A DNA stretch of 6,583 bases from Methanobrevibacter sp. (GCA_009776495.1 WRNS01000007.1:1-6583), one strand, 5' to 3'. Positions 1 to 6,008 are shown, numbered from the stretch's first letter. The notes: a model not told the origin generated them from the sequence alone. Made by a program: numbers and translations.

Positions 1-57
1 TAAAGCAACTATTCCTGAAATGACACCCGCCATTATTATTTCAAAGTATTTAGCCAA
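1..57 (-). CDS. N-terminal fragment of a probable membrane protein (partial, runs off left edge)
   Basis: Reading leftward from a TTG at 57-55, the frame gives (M)AKYFEIIMAGVISGIVAL and stays open to the window edge. An AGAAGG Shine-Dalgarno site lies 7 nt upstream (65-70 on the plus strand) and favours the TTG over the internal ATG at 33-31. The frame has a stop codon a little further upstream, so the protein cannot extend much. After a short polar start the residues are strongly hydrophobic, as in a first transmembrane helix. A TATA-like stretch at 100-110 lies at a suitable distance for an archaeal promoter. The gene is divergent from the DUF2314 gene. Only about 19 residues are visible, so no family can be named, and a chance frame is possible. 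Confidence 0.45.
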   Translation of the reverse strand, partial: MAKYFEIIMAGVISGIVAL

Positions 58-99
58 AAATATACCTTCTCTTTATTATTTTTTCTAAAACTATTTTGT

Positions 100-110
100 A
101 TATATTTAAA
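100..110 (-). promoter_or_regulatory. Candidate TATA box for the left-edge minus-strand gene
   Basis: The minus strand reads TTTAAATATA here. Its centre is roughly 47 nt before the TTG start at 57, which would put transcription start near 78 and leave a short leader holding the AGAAGG ribosome-binding site. The whole area is AT-rich, so a chance match is quite possible. Confidence 0.3.
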
Positions 111-152
111 TATTTTTTCATATAAAAATAATTTCATTAAAAAAATTAATAA

Positions 153-245
153 AAATTATCTCTTCAATAATAATAATAATAATCAAAAATAAAAAAAAAT
201 TATCTCTTTAATAAAAAAAATAAAAAAAATAATCTCTTTATAAAA
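153..245. repeat. AT-rich spacer with three copies of a TATCTCTT motif and an (AAT)6 microsatellite
   Basis: This lies in the divergent spacer between the left-edge gene and the DUF2314 gene. A motif of the form AATTATCTCTTTAATAA occurs three times, with its TCTCTT core at 159-164, 203-208 and 233-238. It is one of the few non-A/T elements in the stretch. An AAT microsatellite of six units lies at 166-183. The rest of 58-347 is A/T homopolymer tract with no open frame worth calling. A possible TATA element (CATATTA, about 269-275) could serve the DUF2314 gene, but this is weak. Confidence 0.5.
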
Positions 246-347
246 AAAATAAAAAAATTAAAAAAAACATATTAAAAAAAAATAAAAAAAAATAATGGGA
301 TACATGATTTAAAAAACTGGAAATAATCTTTTAAAAGGAGCAACACT

Positions 348-1109
348 ATGAAGGAAGAAACATTCGAATATGGAAATACACCACAAATGGCTGATGCATA
401 CAAAAATGCACAAAATACTTTTAAATACTTTTGGCGAGAACTGTACTGGGAAAATTGTAGGATTGTCCCAGGTCATGATTTGACTATTGTGAAAGTTGAA
501 TTTACTCAGGAAACAATGAAGGAATCTACTCAGGAAACAATAAAGGAATACATGTGGATTGGAGATATTGACTTTGATGGTATTCATGTTAAAGGTACTT
601 TGCTAAATGAGCCCAATGAATTAACAAATATAAAAGAAGGGGATTCTGTTGAAATTCCTCTTTCAAAAATTGCTGATTGGATGTTTTCAATAGATCAAAA
701 GGTGTATGGAGGTTTTACAGTTCAAACTATCCGTTCAGAAATGAACGAAAAAGAGAGAGAAGAACATGATGATGCATGGGGCTTAAATTTTCAAGAGCCA
801 GATGAAGTACTCATTGTTTATGACCAGGAGGAACATCCAGAAAATTTAATTGAACATCCTATGAGTAGGGATATGAAAGAAGAGTGTAAAAAATACTTAT
901 CAGAAAATCCTAAGGAATTAGAAGTAAAAGATGAATTGGGCTACACAGCACTGCATATTCAAGCTATTGCAGGAAATAAAAGTTGGATAGAAGCTTTATT
1001 GGAAATGGAATCTGATATTAATGCAAAAACGAATGATGGATATACAGCATTGGATTTTGCTCAAAAACTTGAATGGGAGCATATTATCCCTATTTTAAAA
1101 AAATATTAA
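348..1109 (+). CDS. DUF2314 domain protein with C-terminal ankyrin repeats
   Basis: The 253-residue protein starts at an ATG 7 nt after a strong AAAGGAG site (334-340). Residues about 12-130 match the DUF2314 pattern: an N-terminal AQNTFKYFWRE helix, then YMWIGDI, the LLNEPNELTNIKEGD turn, a KIADWM motif (107-112) and a GGFTVQTIR strand. Residues about 195-227 (LGYTALHIQAIAGN) and 228-253 (DGYTALDFAQ) are two ankyrin repeats, with a likely degenerate half-repeat before them. There is no signal peptide or membrane segment, so the protein is probably cytoplasmic. DUF2314 has no established biochemical role; ankyrin repeats bind protein partners. A 24-bp tandem duplication adds eight residues (53-60 repeated as 61-68) just before the WIGDI strand. 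The domain pairing is better known from bacteria, so transfer is possible. The gene stands alone, with the tRNA pair facing it. Confidence 0.85.
   Translation: MKEETFEYGNTPQMADAYKNAQNTFKYFWRELYWENCRIVPGHDLTIVKVEFTQETMKESTQETIKEYMWIGDIDFDGIHVKGTLLNEPNELTNIKEGDSVEIPLSKIADWMFSIDQKVYGGFTVQTIRSEMNEKEREEHDDAWGLNFQEPDEVLIVYDQEEHPENLIEHPMSRDMKEECKKYLSENPKELEVKDELGYTALHIQAIAGNKSWIEALLEMESDINAKTNDGYTALDFAQKLEWEHIIPILKKY
504..551 (+). repeat. In-frame 24-bp tandem duplication inside the DUF2314 gene
   Basis: Bases 504-527 and 528-551 are adjacent copies of a 24-nt unit and differ at three positions. They encode TQETMKES and TQETIKEY. The unit is a whole number of codons, so the frame is kept and eight residues are inserted ahead of the conserved YMWIGDI strand. 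The near identity of the copies suggests a fairly recent slippage or duplication event. Confidence 0.85.
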
Positions 1110-1262
1110 GCTAAATTGAGTATAACAGGTCGTTGACTTCACAATTTGTTGTTTACTGTTCAGTCCCCAGATTTATCCCTTGATTAAAAATACTATCTTA
1201 AAAAATCCGAACAAAATGAATTAAATAAATAAAAAATTTTTTCAAAATAAAAATAAATAAAT

Positions 1263-1269
1263 AAAAAAA
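1263..1269 (-). terminator. Oligo-T terminator after tRNA-Thr
   Basis: On the minus strand a run of seven T follows the tRNA-Thr 3' end after 6 nt, and further T-rich sequence follows. Archaeal RNA polymerase stops at such T tracts without needing a hairpin. The position fits the end of a tRNA transcript. Confidence 0.45.
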
Positions 1270-1274
1270 CTAAG

Positions 1275-1348
<74 letters not shown>

Positions 1349-1441
1349 AGATTATAATAAATAAAAATATTTTTCAAAAAATATGCGTTCTAAAAAGTTT
1401 TTAAAAAGATTTATTTCATTTGTAATAGCAAAAAGGATTAT

Positions 1442-1530
<89 letters not shown>

Positions 1531-1533
1531 TAT

Positions 1534-1604
1534 ATTACTTGAACATTTTTACACTTGTATTTATGACACAAGTATAGCTTCCATACAACAAGATTACTTG
1601 AACA
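1534..1604. repeat. Two copies of a 12-nt direct repeat upstream of tRNA-Leu
   Basis: The sequence ATTACTTGAACA occurs exactly at 1534-1545 and again at 1593-1604, so the copies are 59 nt apart. They flank the candidate tRNA-Leu promoter. This G/C-containing 12-mer is less likely by chance than the A/T repeats elsewhere in the window. No mobile gene or terminal inverted repeat lies between the copies. Confidence 0.6.
1553..1573 (-). promoter_or_regulatory. Candidate TATA box inside an inverted repeat upstream of tRNA-Leu
   Basis: On the minus strand an ATAAATAC element (plus 1557-1564) lies about 28-35 nt before the first base of tRNA-Leu, a reasonable archaeal TATA position. It is overlapped by an inverted repeat, ACTTGT at 1553-1558 and ACAAGT at 1568-1573, with a 9-nt spacer. 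This may simply be the promoter context; a regulator-binding role is inference. Confidence 0.4.
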
Positions 1605-1908
1605 CTATAGTATTTAATCTTAACGGTAATTATAAAAAAATAAAAATTTTTTTTTAATGAAACTTATTTCACTTAAATTATCAATAATTACTAATAAAAA
1701 CTTAGAAGCAAATAAACATATAAATATTATAAAGTTCATATAATTATATTATAGTTTCTATAGCTACGAATGAATTATTGATTTAAATTTTATCAAACTG
1801 ATTTCTATTGGAAAGATTAATTAATTAAAATTATATGAAAAAGTAAATGTTTTTTCAATAATATAGTCAATAGTATTATATAGATTTTTTTTAAATTAGG
1901 GGTTTACT
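1605..1908. other. Gene-free AT-rich stretch between tRNA-Leu and the ferredoxin gene
   Basis: No supported gene was found here on either strand. A 28-codon frame at 1657-1743 has no ribosome-binding site and is not called. A 9-T run lies at 1647-1655. A 9-nt inverted pair, TCAATAATT (1681-1689) and AATTATTGA (1773-1781), is too far apart to be a convincing hairpin. TATA-like elements near 1830-1837 and 1876-1883 could drive the ferredoxin gene. The first leaves a leader that includes its ribosome-binding site. Confidence 0.5.
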
Positions 1909-2085
1909 ATGAAAATAAATATTTCAGACTGTGGAATTTGTGAATCTTGCATCGAAGTTTGTCCACAGGGCATAATTAAGAAAAAAGGATATAAAGTAGT
2001 GATTCAAGAAGGATGTGATGAATGTGGTGAATGTATGGAAGTTTGCCCAGTTGGAGCTATTCAAAGTGAAGATAAAGAAAAATAA
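1909..2085 (+). CDS. Small 2[4Fe-4S] ferredoxin
   Basis: The 58-residue protein starts at an ATG preceded by an AGGGGT site (1898-1903). It is almost entirely two ferredoxin motifs. C8-x2-C11-x2-C14-x3-C18-P and C36-x2-C39-x2-C42-x3-C46-P are both complete, so it should hold two [4Fe-4S] clusters as in clostridial-type ferredoxins. Each half continues as CPxGxI, the usual pseudo-twofold symmetry. It is a soluble cytoplasmic electron carrier of the size typical for methanogen ferredoxins. It lies alone, with long AT-rich gaps on both sides, so its redox partner cannot be told from context. Its short length makes it easy for gene callers to miss. Confidence 0.95.
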   Translation: MKINISDCGICESCIEVCPQGIIKKKGYKVVIQEGCDECGECMEVCPVGAIQSEDKEK

Positions 2086-2095
2086 TTATTTGAAT

Positions 2096-2128
2096 AAATT
2101 TTAATTAATAAAAATTTTAATTAATAAA
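2096..2128. repeat. Two-copy 16-nt A/T tandem repeat after the ferredoxin gene
   Basis: The 17-mer AAATTTTAATTAATAAA occurs at 2096-2112 and 2112-2128, sharing one base, so the period is 16 nt. It starts 11 nt after the ferredoxin stop codon. It contains short T tracts and TTAATTAA palindromes and may lie in the 3' end of that transcript. Confidence 0.5.
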
Positions 2129-2215
2129 TTTTTTGAAAAGGTATTTATCAAAACAAATTTTTAAGAAAAATCATTAATTAAATAAATAGGAAGCTAATTA
2201 ATCAAAGCTAAATTA

Positions 2216-2223
2216 TTTATAAA
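2216..2223 (+). promoter_or_regulatory. Candidate TATA box for the 2279-4573 unit
   Basis: TTTATAAA at 2216-2223 is centred about 60 nt before the ATG at 2279. A start site about 26 nt downstream would give a leader of roughly 33 nt containing the AAGGGA ribosome-binding site (2268-2273). It is a good archaeal TATA match, but in very AT-rich sequence. Confidence 0.4.
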
Positions 2224-2278
2224 ATTATAATAATAATTACTTTCATGAAATTATCTTTTAAAACCATAAGGGAAAAAT

Positions 2279-3079
2279 ATGAAAAAGATTAAATTAAAAG
2301 AAATTTTGAAAAGATTCACATGGGTAGATGTGATAATAATATTGTGTGTTGTTGGAGCAGTTGTATTTGCTTTCTCGCAAATAGGAGGAAATGAAGAGAA
2401 AACACAATCTATTTCATTTGATTCATCCACAATGAACAAATTTTATGAGAAATATTTGTCATTCTATAGAGAAGGAAAGGTAGTAAAAACTCATATTGGA
2501 GGATACAATTCTAGTTCTGGAGAATATCAAGAACTATATGGAACTGTTTTATGGGTTGATGACTATAAAGGAACTAATGTAAAGGTAGTAATTGATGTAG
2601 ACGGAAAATTAGTTTTAGCAGGACTTCTTAAAGATGTGAAAAATGCAGATATTTACATAGAACATATAACCCTTGAAACAAATGGGGAAAAATACAATAA
2701 TGTTACTGAAATCCAAATTAAACCAAAAAACATCACAAATTTAAACGATATTTTAACAAACATTCCTAATGAAACCAATTATACCATCTCCACCACAATA
2801 GCTATAACTTTAAAAGATAGTCAAACACTACAAAATTTAGCCAATGCTCTGGAAATTAATGGTAAACGAGAGTCTATCAGACCTCCAAGTGAAAGCATAT
2901 CCGACCAATTAATGATTATTATGGCTCAAAAAAATGAATTAAACCTTGCTTCAGATATTCTTGGAACCATCGATGGACAAACAGGTGTAATAACTATTAG
3001 AATCTATAACACTACAGATAAAGATATTCAAGTTTTTAAAAATTCTTTTGATGTTATAAACATTAGAAAAGTGACTTAA
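2279..3079 (+). CDS. Membrane-anchored extracytoplasmic protein, DUF4330-like layout, paired with a polysaccharide polymerase
   Basis: The 266-residue protein has a basic N-terminus (MKKIKLKEILKRF), one hydrophobic segment at about 15-34 (VDVIIILCVVGAVVFAF) and a long soluble C-terminal part, so it is probably anchored with its bulk outside the cell. Six N-x-S/T sequons (N77, N141, N151, N164, N167, N244) agree with an exported, possibly glycosylated protein. Residues 66-135 are beta-rich, with GYNSSSGEYQELYGTVLWVDD and a DVDGKL turn. The short basic start, IxxVDxIIIL helix and following beta domain resemble DUF4330 proteins, but this is a resemblance, not a firm match. The stop codon is 42 nt before the polymerase on the same strand, so the two are probably co-transcribed. 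An auxiliary role in polymerising or controlling a surface glycan is inferred from this neighbour only. Confidence 0.75.
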   Translation: MKKIKLKEILKRFTWVDVIIILCVVGAVVFAFSQIGGNEEKTQSISFDSSTMNKFYEKYLSFYREGKVVKTHIGGYNSSSGEYQELYGTVLWVDDYKGTNVKVVIDVDGKLVLAGLLKDVKNADIYIEHITLETNGEKYNNVTEIQIKPKNITNLNDILTNIPNETNYTISTTIAITLKDSQTLQNLANALEINGKRESIRPPSESISDQLMIIMAQKNELNLASDILGTIDGQTGVITIRIYNTTDKDIQVFKNSFDVINIRKVT

Positions 3080-3121
3080 AGTTCAAAAATTCTATAAAAA
3101 AAAGCTAATTTAAGTGATCAA

Positions 3122-4573
3122 ATGAGCAGTTTTTATACAATAGCTACTTACTTTTCAAAATTTTTAACTAAATCTCTTAAAAAATCCTTTTTTTTTACAA
3201 TTATATTTAAAATCAGTAAATTTTTTGAAACACAATGGGTAAATAGCTATTTTAAAAGTTTATATCCGAACAATAGCTTTTTATCAGTTTTAAATAGAAA
3301 TAAAATCATTGCTAATCACTTATTTACTCCACTGATAGTGATTTTACTTTTTGCAATATTTTTAATTCTTTCTTTGAATCCTGTGTCTTTAGACTTACAG
3401 ATAAACATAGCTATAGCATTTATTTCATTTTTTATCGGTTCAATGATTCTTCCTATCTTTTTTTTTAATAATAAAAAATTGAATAAAAAAAACAAAGAAA
3501 ATATTGAAAACAAAGAAGATAAAATAAATAAAGAAAATAAAGAAAATGAAAATAAAGAAAATAAAATCAATGAAGAAAATAAAGAAATTGAAAATAAAGA
3601 AAATAAAGAAATTGAAAATAAAGAAAGTAAAAAATTTTCATTTATCACATTCAATGATGATGATATTTACTCTATTGGTTTTTGTCTTGTTTTAGTTGGA
3701 GTTATTTTCTTTTTGTTAAGTGTAGCTTCAGTTGGAGGAATTCCATTAATCAAACCCTCACTTAGATACAGTTTAAAACCTATTTTAACAATGCCCGTTT
3801 TCTTAATGATTCCTGGAATTGGACTCATAGCTGCATCATATTTAAACAAATTTAAAAAACAGTTAATTACTAGATCGCAAGCAAGGTTTAGATTTATCTT
3901 ATTTGTAGCTATTAGTAGCTTTTTTTTATTAGCATTAGGATATAGAACACCAATAATAGCTGTACTCCTTATGATGATTATAATTGGGTATTATGGAAAA
4001 ATTTTAGCTATTTGGGAACTTATTATTGGAGGGCTAATTGGAATGGGAATTATAATTGGGATTGGGTACTTTAGATCCCTTGGAGAGTTGATGATAACCA
4101 CCAACACCAGTCCCCTTTACTCACTTCAAAGTAGAGCTGACTTTACTTTACATGTTTTAGATCTATTAAATTATATTTCTGGAGATTTTGGGCTTAAACA
4201 TGGCGTATTAACTCTTAGTTCAATTCCTGGAAGTGAATTAGGTCCTAGAATGACTATTGGAAAATTAATAGCTTGGAGAACAGAAGTAACAGTTACTCCA
4301 ACCCTCATTGGCCCAATGATAGTTGATTTTGGTCGTTTTGGAGTAGCTATTGGTATGGGGCTTCTAGGTTTTATCTTAGGGATTGGATATAAAATACTTC
4401 AAAAAACAAAAGATTCTTTTTATATCGCTCTTTATGCTATTCTTTTAACCTACACACTTTTAGGCATTGAAACAGGAATATTAGACATTCATGTAATTAT
4501 CTACTTTTTACTTGGGTTTATCCTATTTTTGGCTAATATTTTTAAATTTAAAAAAGACACCGCCATTGATTAG
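3122..4573 (+). CDS. Wzy-like oligosaccharide repeat-unit polymerase (polytopic membrane protein)
   Basis: The 483-residue protein has about ten hydrophobic segments, near 69-86, 93-115, 183-203, 222-240, 255-273, 277-290, 298-315, 393-420, 433-448 and 452-474. A large loop (about 316-392) lies before the GPMIVDFGRFGVAIGMGLLG motif. This layout, with GYRTPIIA after the fifth segment and the G-x-D-x-G-x-x-G helix near the end, is that of O-antigen/repeat-unit polymerases, which join lipid-linked oligosaccharide units outside the membrane. A polar N-terminus of about 68 residues precedes the first helix. Residues 116-172 are an unusual Lys/Glu/Asn linker. No purine-rich ribosome site is seen; GTGATC at 3114-3119 may pair with the 16S tail. 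Transport or ligase function is the alternative. No glycosyltransferase or flippase gene lies in the window. Confidence 0.8.
   Translation: MSSFYTIATYFSKFLTKSLKKSFFFTIIFKISKFFETQWVNSYFKSLYPNNSFLSVLNRNKIIANHLFTPLIVILLFAIFLILSLNPVSLDLQINIAIAFISFFIGSMILPIFFFNNKKLNKKNKENIENKEDKINKENKENENKENKINEENKEIENKENKEIENKESKKFSFITFNDDDIYSIGFCLVLVGVIFFLLSVASVGGIPLIKPSLRYSLKPILTMPVFLMIPGIGLIAASYLNKFKKQLITRSQARFRFILFVAISSFFLLALGYRTPIIAVLLMMIIIGYYGKILAIWELIIGGLIGMGIIIGIGYFRSLGELMITTNTSPLYSLQSRADFTLHVLDLLNYISGDFGLKHGVLTLSSIPGSELGPRMTIGKLIAWRTEVTVTPTLIGPMIVDFGRFGVAIGMGLLGFILGIGYKILQKTKDSFYIALYAILLTYTLLGIETGILDIHVIIYFLLGFILFLANIFKFKKDTAID
3467..3637 (+). repeat. Low-complexity KEN repeat region coding the polymerase linker
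   Basis: These bases encode residues 116-172, made almost only of Lys, Glu and Asn with a few Ile. The DNA repeats short units such as GAAAATAAAGAAAATAAA and GAAATTGAAAATAAAGAAAA in frame. It links the second and third membrane segments. Such sequence can expand or shrink by slippage; a change by multiples of three bases would keep the frame. Confidence 0.85.
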
Positions 4574-4656
4574 ATTATTAACTTTAAAAAATAAAGTGAA
4601 TTGTTTGATGGCATTGAAAAATTAAAAAAAAATCTTAAAAAAATAAGGAGAATACT

Positions 4657-5133
4657 ATGGATGAAATCACAGCTTACTGTAAAGATAATAAGGTTATGAA
4701 AGTTTTTTTAGGAAAAAAAGATATATATTTAGAAAAAAAGGATAAATTAAAAAAAGAAGGTTTAGCTAGGTGTGAAAAATTAGAAAAACTTTTAATAGAT
4801 TCTTTTAAAGGAAAAAATATAGATTTTTCAAAATATCTCGATTGGAACATGTTTGAAGTAACAGACTTTGAAAAGAAAGTCTACATCGAAACAATGAATA
4901 TTGCTAAAGGGCAGGTAAAAACTTATAAAGAAATTGGAGATGCTATTGACAGTAAAGGATATAGAGCCGTTGGAAATGCGCTTAATAAAAATCCTATAGC
5001 TATTATCGTTCCATGCCACAGAGTGATAGGATCAAACATGAAATTAACAGGTTTTCGTGGTGGTTTGGATATGAAAAAAGAAATGCTAGAAAACGAAGGA
5101 ATTAAAATTAAAAAAGACAAAGTTATAAGATGA
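4657..5133 (+). CDS. ogt: Methylated-DNA--protein-cysteine (O6-alkylguanine) methyltransferase
   Basis: The 158-residue protein is a suicide repair enzyme. It takes the alkyl group from O6-alkylguanine in DNA onto its own cysteine and is used once. The active-site motif PCHRVIGSN is at 119-127 with nucleophile C120. The DNA-binding helix region is complete: VKTYKEIGDAI (87-97), then YRAVGNALNKNP with the arginine finger R103, and GFRGG (132-136) follows the active site. The length is normal for a stand-alone Ogt. The N-terminal 70 residues are the less conserved, lysine-rich domain. An AAGGAG site (4645-4650) lies 6 nt before the ATG. The 83-nt gap from the polymerase holds a possible TATA element near 4581-4590, so it may have its own promoter. 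It converges with the InlB-repeat gene. Confidence 0.97.
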   Translation: MDEITAYCKDNKVMKVFLGKKDIYLEKKDKLKKEGLARCEKLEKLLIDSFKGKNIDFSKYLDWNMFEVTDFEKKVYIETMNIAKGQVKTYKEIGDAIDSKGYRAVGNALNKNPIAIIVPCHRVIGSNMKLTGFRGGLDMKKEMLENEGIKIKKDKVIR

Positions 5134-5189
5134 AAATAATTTTAAAATTAATAAGAAATAGTTTTCTGAACAAAATCAGGATAAAAGAT

Positions 5190-5296
5190 ATAAAATAAAA
5201 AAAAGTAAGGAAAAAAATAAAAAAATAAAATAAAAAAAAAGGAAGGAAAAAAATAAAAAAATAAAATAAAAAAAAAGGAAGGAAAAAAATAAAAAT
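5190..5296. repeat. 36-bp A/G tandem repeat between convergent genes
   Basis: Bases 5207-5242 and 5243-5278 are identical 36-nt copies of AAGG followed by A tracts interrupted by single T and ending in GG. A third copy begins at 5279 and diverges after 17 nt. A degraded copy tail precedes the array at about 5190-5206. It fills the gap between the 3' ends of ogt and the InlB-repeat gene. The plus strand is almost purely purine. The minus strand gives long T tracts with CC interruptions. Confidence 0.9.
5209..5290 (-). terminator. Probable T-tract termination region for the InlB-repeat gene
   Basis: Read on the minus strand, the repeat array gives successive runs of seven and nine T within about 35-115 nt after the stop codon of the InlB-repeat gene. 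Archaeal termination depends on such U-rich tracts. The array would therefore provide several stop sites in series. This is inferred from composition. Confidence 0.4.
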
Positions 5297-5301
5297 TAAA
5301 A

Positions 5302-5308
5302 TTTTTTT
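5302..5308 (+). terminator. Candidate T7 terminator for ogt on the plus strand
   Basis: A run of seven T lies on the plus strand after AATTAAAA, downstream of the purine repeat. It is the only clear T tract on this strand between ogt and the convergent gene, so ogt transcripts may run through the repeat and stop here. Confidence 0.3.
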
Positions 5309-5322
5309 CAAGTTATCTGCAA

Positions 5323-6000
5323 TTAAGCCTTATTAAGACCAACACCATAGTTAATATCCACATAAGGTTGATCATTAAATACCGTTGGTATAAGAAGGTA
5401 TTCTCTTCCATTTTCCTTGACAAACTTGTATTCAAACACTGTGTCCTTTCTAGCTTTTTCTGAAGATTTTCCAGGATTAGACACTATTTTTGTGAAAGAT
5501 ATTTTTTTGGCAGTAACCTTATATCTACCTTCTGTTACGATAGAATTTGTACTAGTGCGCTGAGTATATTTAAATTTCCCGTTAGTGTTGAAAACAAAGG
5601 TATTAGAATTATCTTTCCATGTCCCTGCTATTTTTAATCTCCAATGGGCATAATAAGCAACATTTTTTGTAGGTTTGGTGTTTGCAGTAATTTTTTTACC
5701 ACCACTTTTCTTGGTGTACCATCCCAAAAATACATAAGTGCTTCTTTTCGGATTGGTAGGCATTTTTACCTTATAACCCTTTTTGACCGTAGTTTTTACT
5801 TTTGCTTTGTCCCCTATTTTTCCATTGTTAGCATTCCATGTTACTTTATAGCTAACAGTTTTTGATTTAGATTCAACAACGATTCCTGTGTCTTTTTTCT
5901 CATTTTTTGACACACTTGCTGCAGAAGCAGTAGCTGCAACCATGGATATCAGGAACACAGAAACTATTAATAATACAAATAGTTTTTTAATTGACTTCAA
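5323..6000 (-). CDS. Secreted InlB B-repeat (Listeria-Bacteroides repeat) surface protein, TTG start
   Basis: I start this 225-residue protein at TTG 6000-5998. GGAGG (6009-6013) lies exactly 8 nt upstream and a TATA box at 6041-6049 fits a transcript beginning near 6018-6021, so the in-frame ATGs at 6060, 6039 and 6015 are unlikely. The start gives a classic signal peptide: KSIKK, the hydrophobic LFVLLIVSVFLISMVA, then a cut after ASA at residue 27. Residues about 51-120 are one InlB B-repeat, YKVTWNANNGKIG through FLGWYTKKSGGKKI to YYAHW, a small beta-grasp-like module found in surface proteins. Residues about 125-205 (GTWKD, FVFNTNGKFKY, GRYKVTAKKISFTKI) look like a lipocalin-type beta barrel; this part is inference. 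No membrane anchor or wall-binding motif follows. It may act in contact with other cells or the wall. Confidence 0.88.
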   Translation of the reverse strand: MKSIKKLFVLLIVSVFLISMVAATASAASVSKNEKKDTGIVVESKSKTVSYKVTWNANNGKIGDKAKVKTTVKKGYKVKMPTNPKRSTYVFLGWYTKKSGGKKITANTKPTKNVAYYAHWRLKIAGTWKDNSNTFVFNTNGKFKYTQRTSTNSIVTEGRYKVTAKKISFTKIVSNPGKSSEKARKDTVFEYKFVKENGREYLLIPTVFNDQPYVDINYGVGLNKA

Positions 6001-6008
6001 ATTTACGT

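Noticed and set aside
309..587. Minus-strand 92-codon open frame
   Set aside because: It lies opposite the well-supported DUF2314 gene, has no ribosome site and resembles no family.
1657..1743. Plus-strand 28-codon frame starting MKLISLKLS
   Set aside because: No ribosome-binding site (it follows a T run) and biased, chance-like composition in AT-rich DNA.
3316..3654. Minus-strand frame rich in Leu, Phe and Ser
   Set aside because: It is the complement of the KEN repeat in the polymerase and the repeat explains its composition.
5190..5296. CRISPR array, because the repeat unit is 36 nt
   Set aside because: The copies are directly adjacent with no spacers, are low-complexity A/G sequence, and no cas gene is present.
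5123..5311. Minus-strand frame with a 12-residue Phe/Leu repeat resembling a membrane protein
   Set aside because: It is the translation of the 36-bp purine repeat, whose period is a multiple of three. It has no ribosome site.
5644..5865. Plus-strand 73-codon frame inside the InlB-repeat gene
   Set aside because: It is antisense to a gene with clear signal peptide and domain evidence and has no ribosome site.
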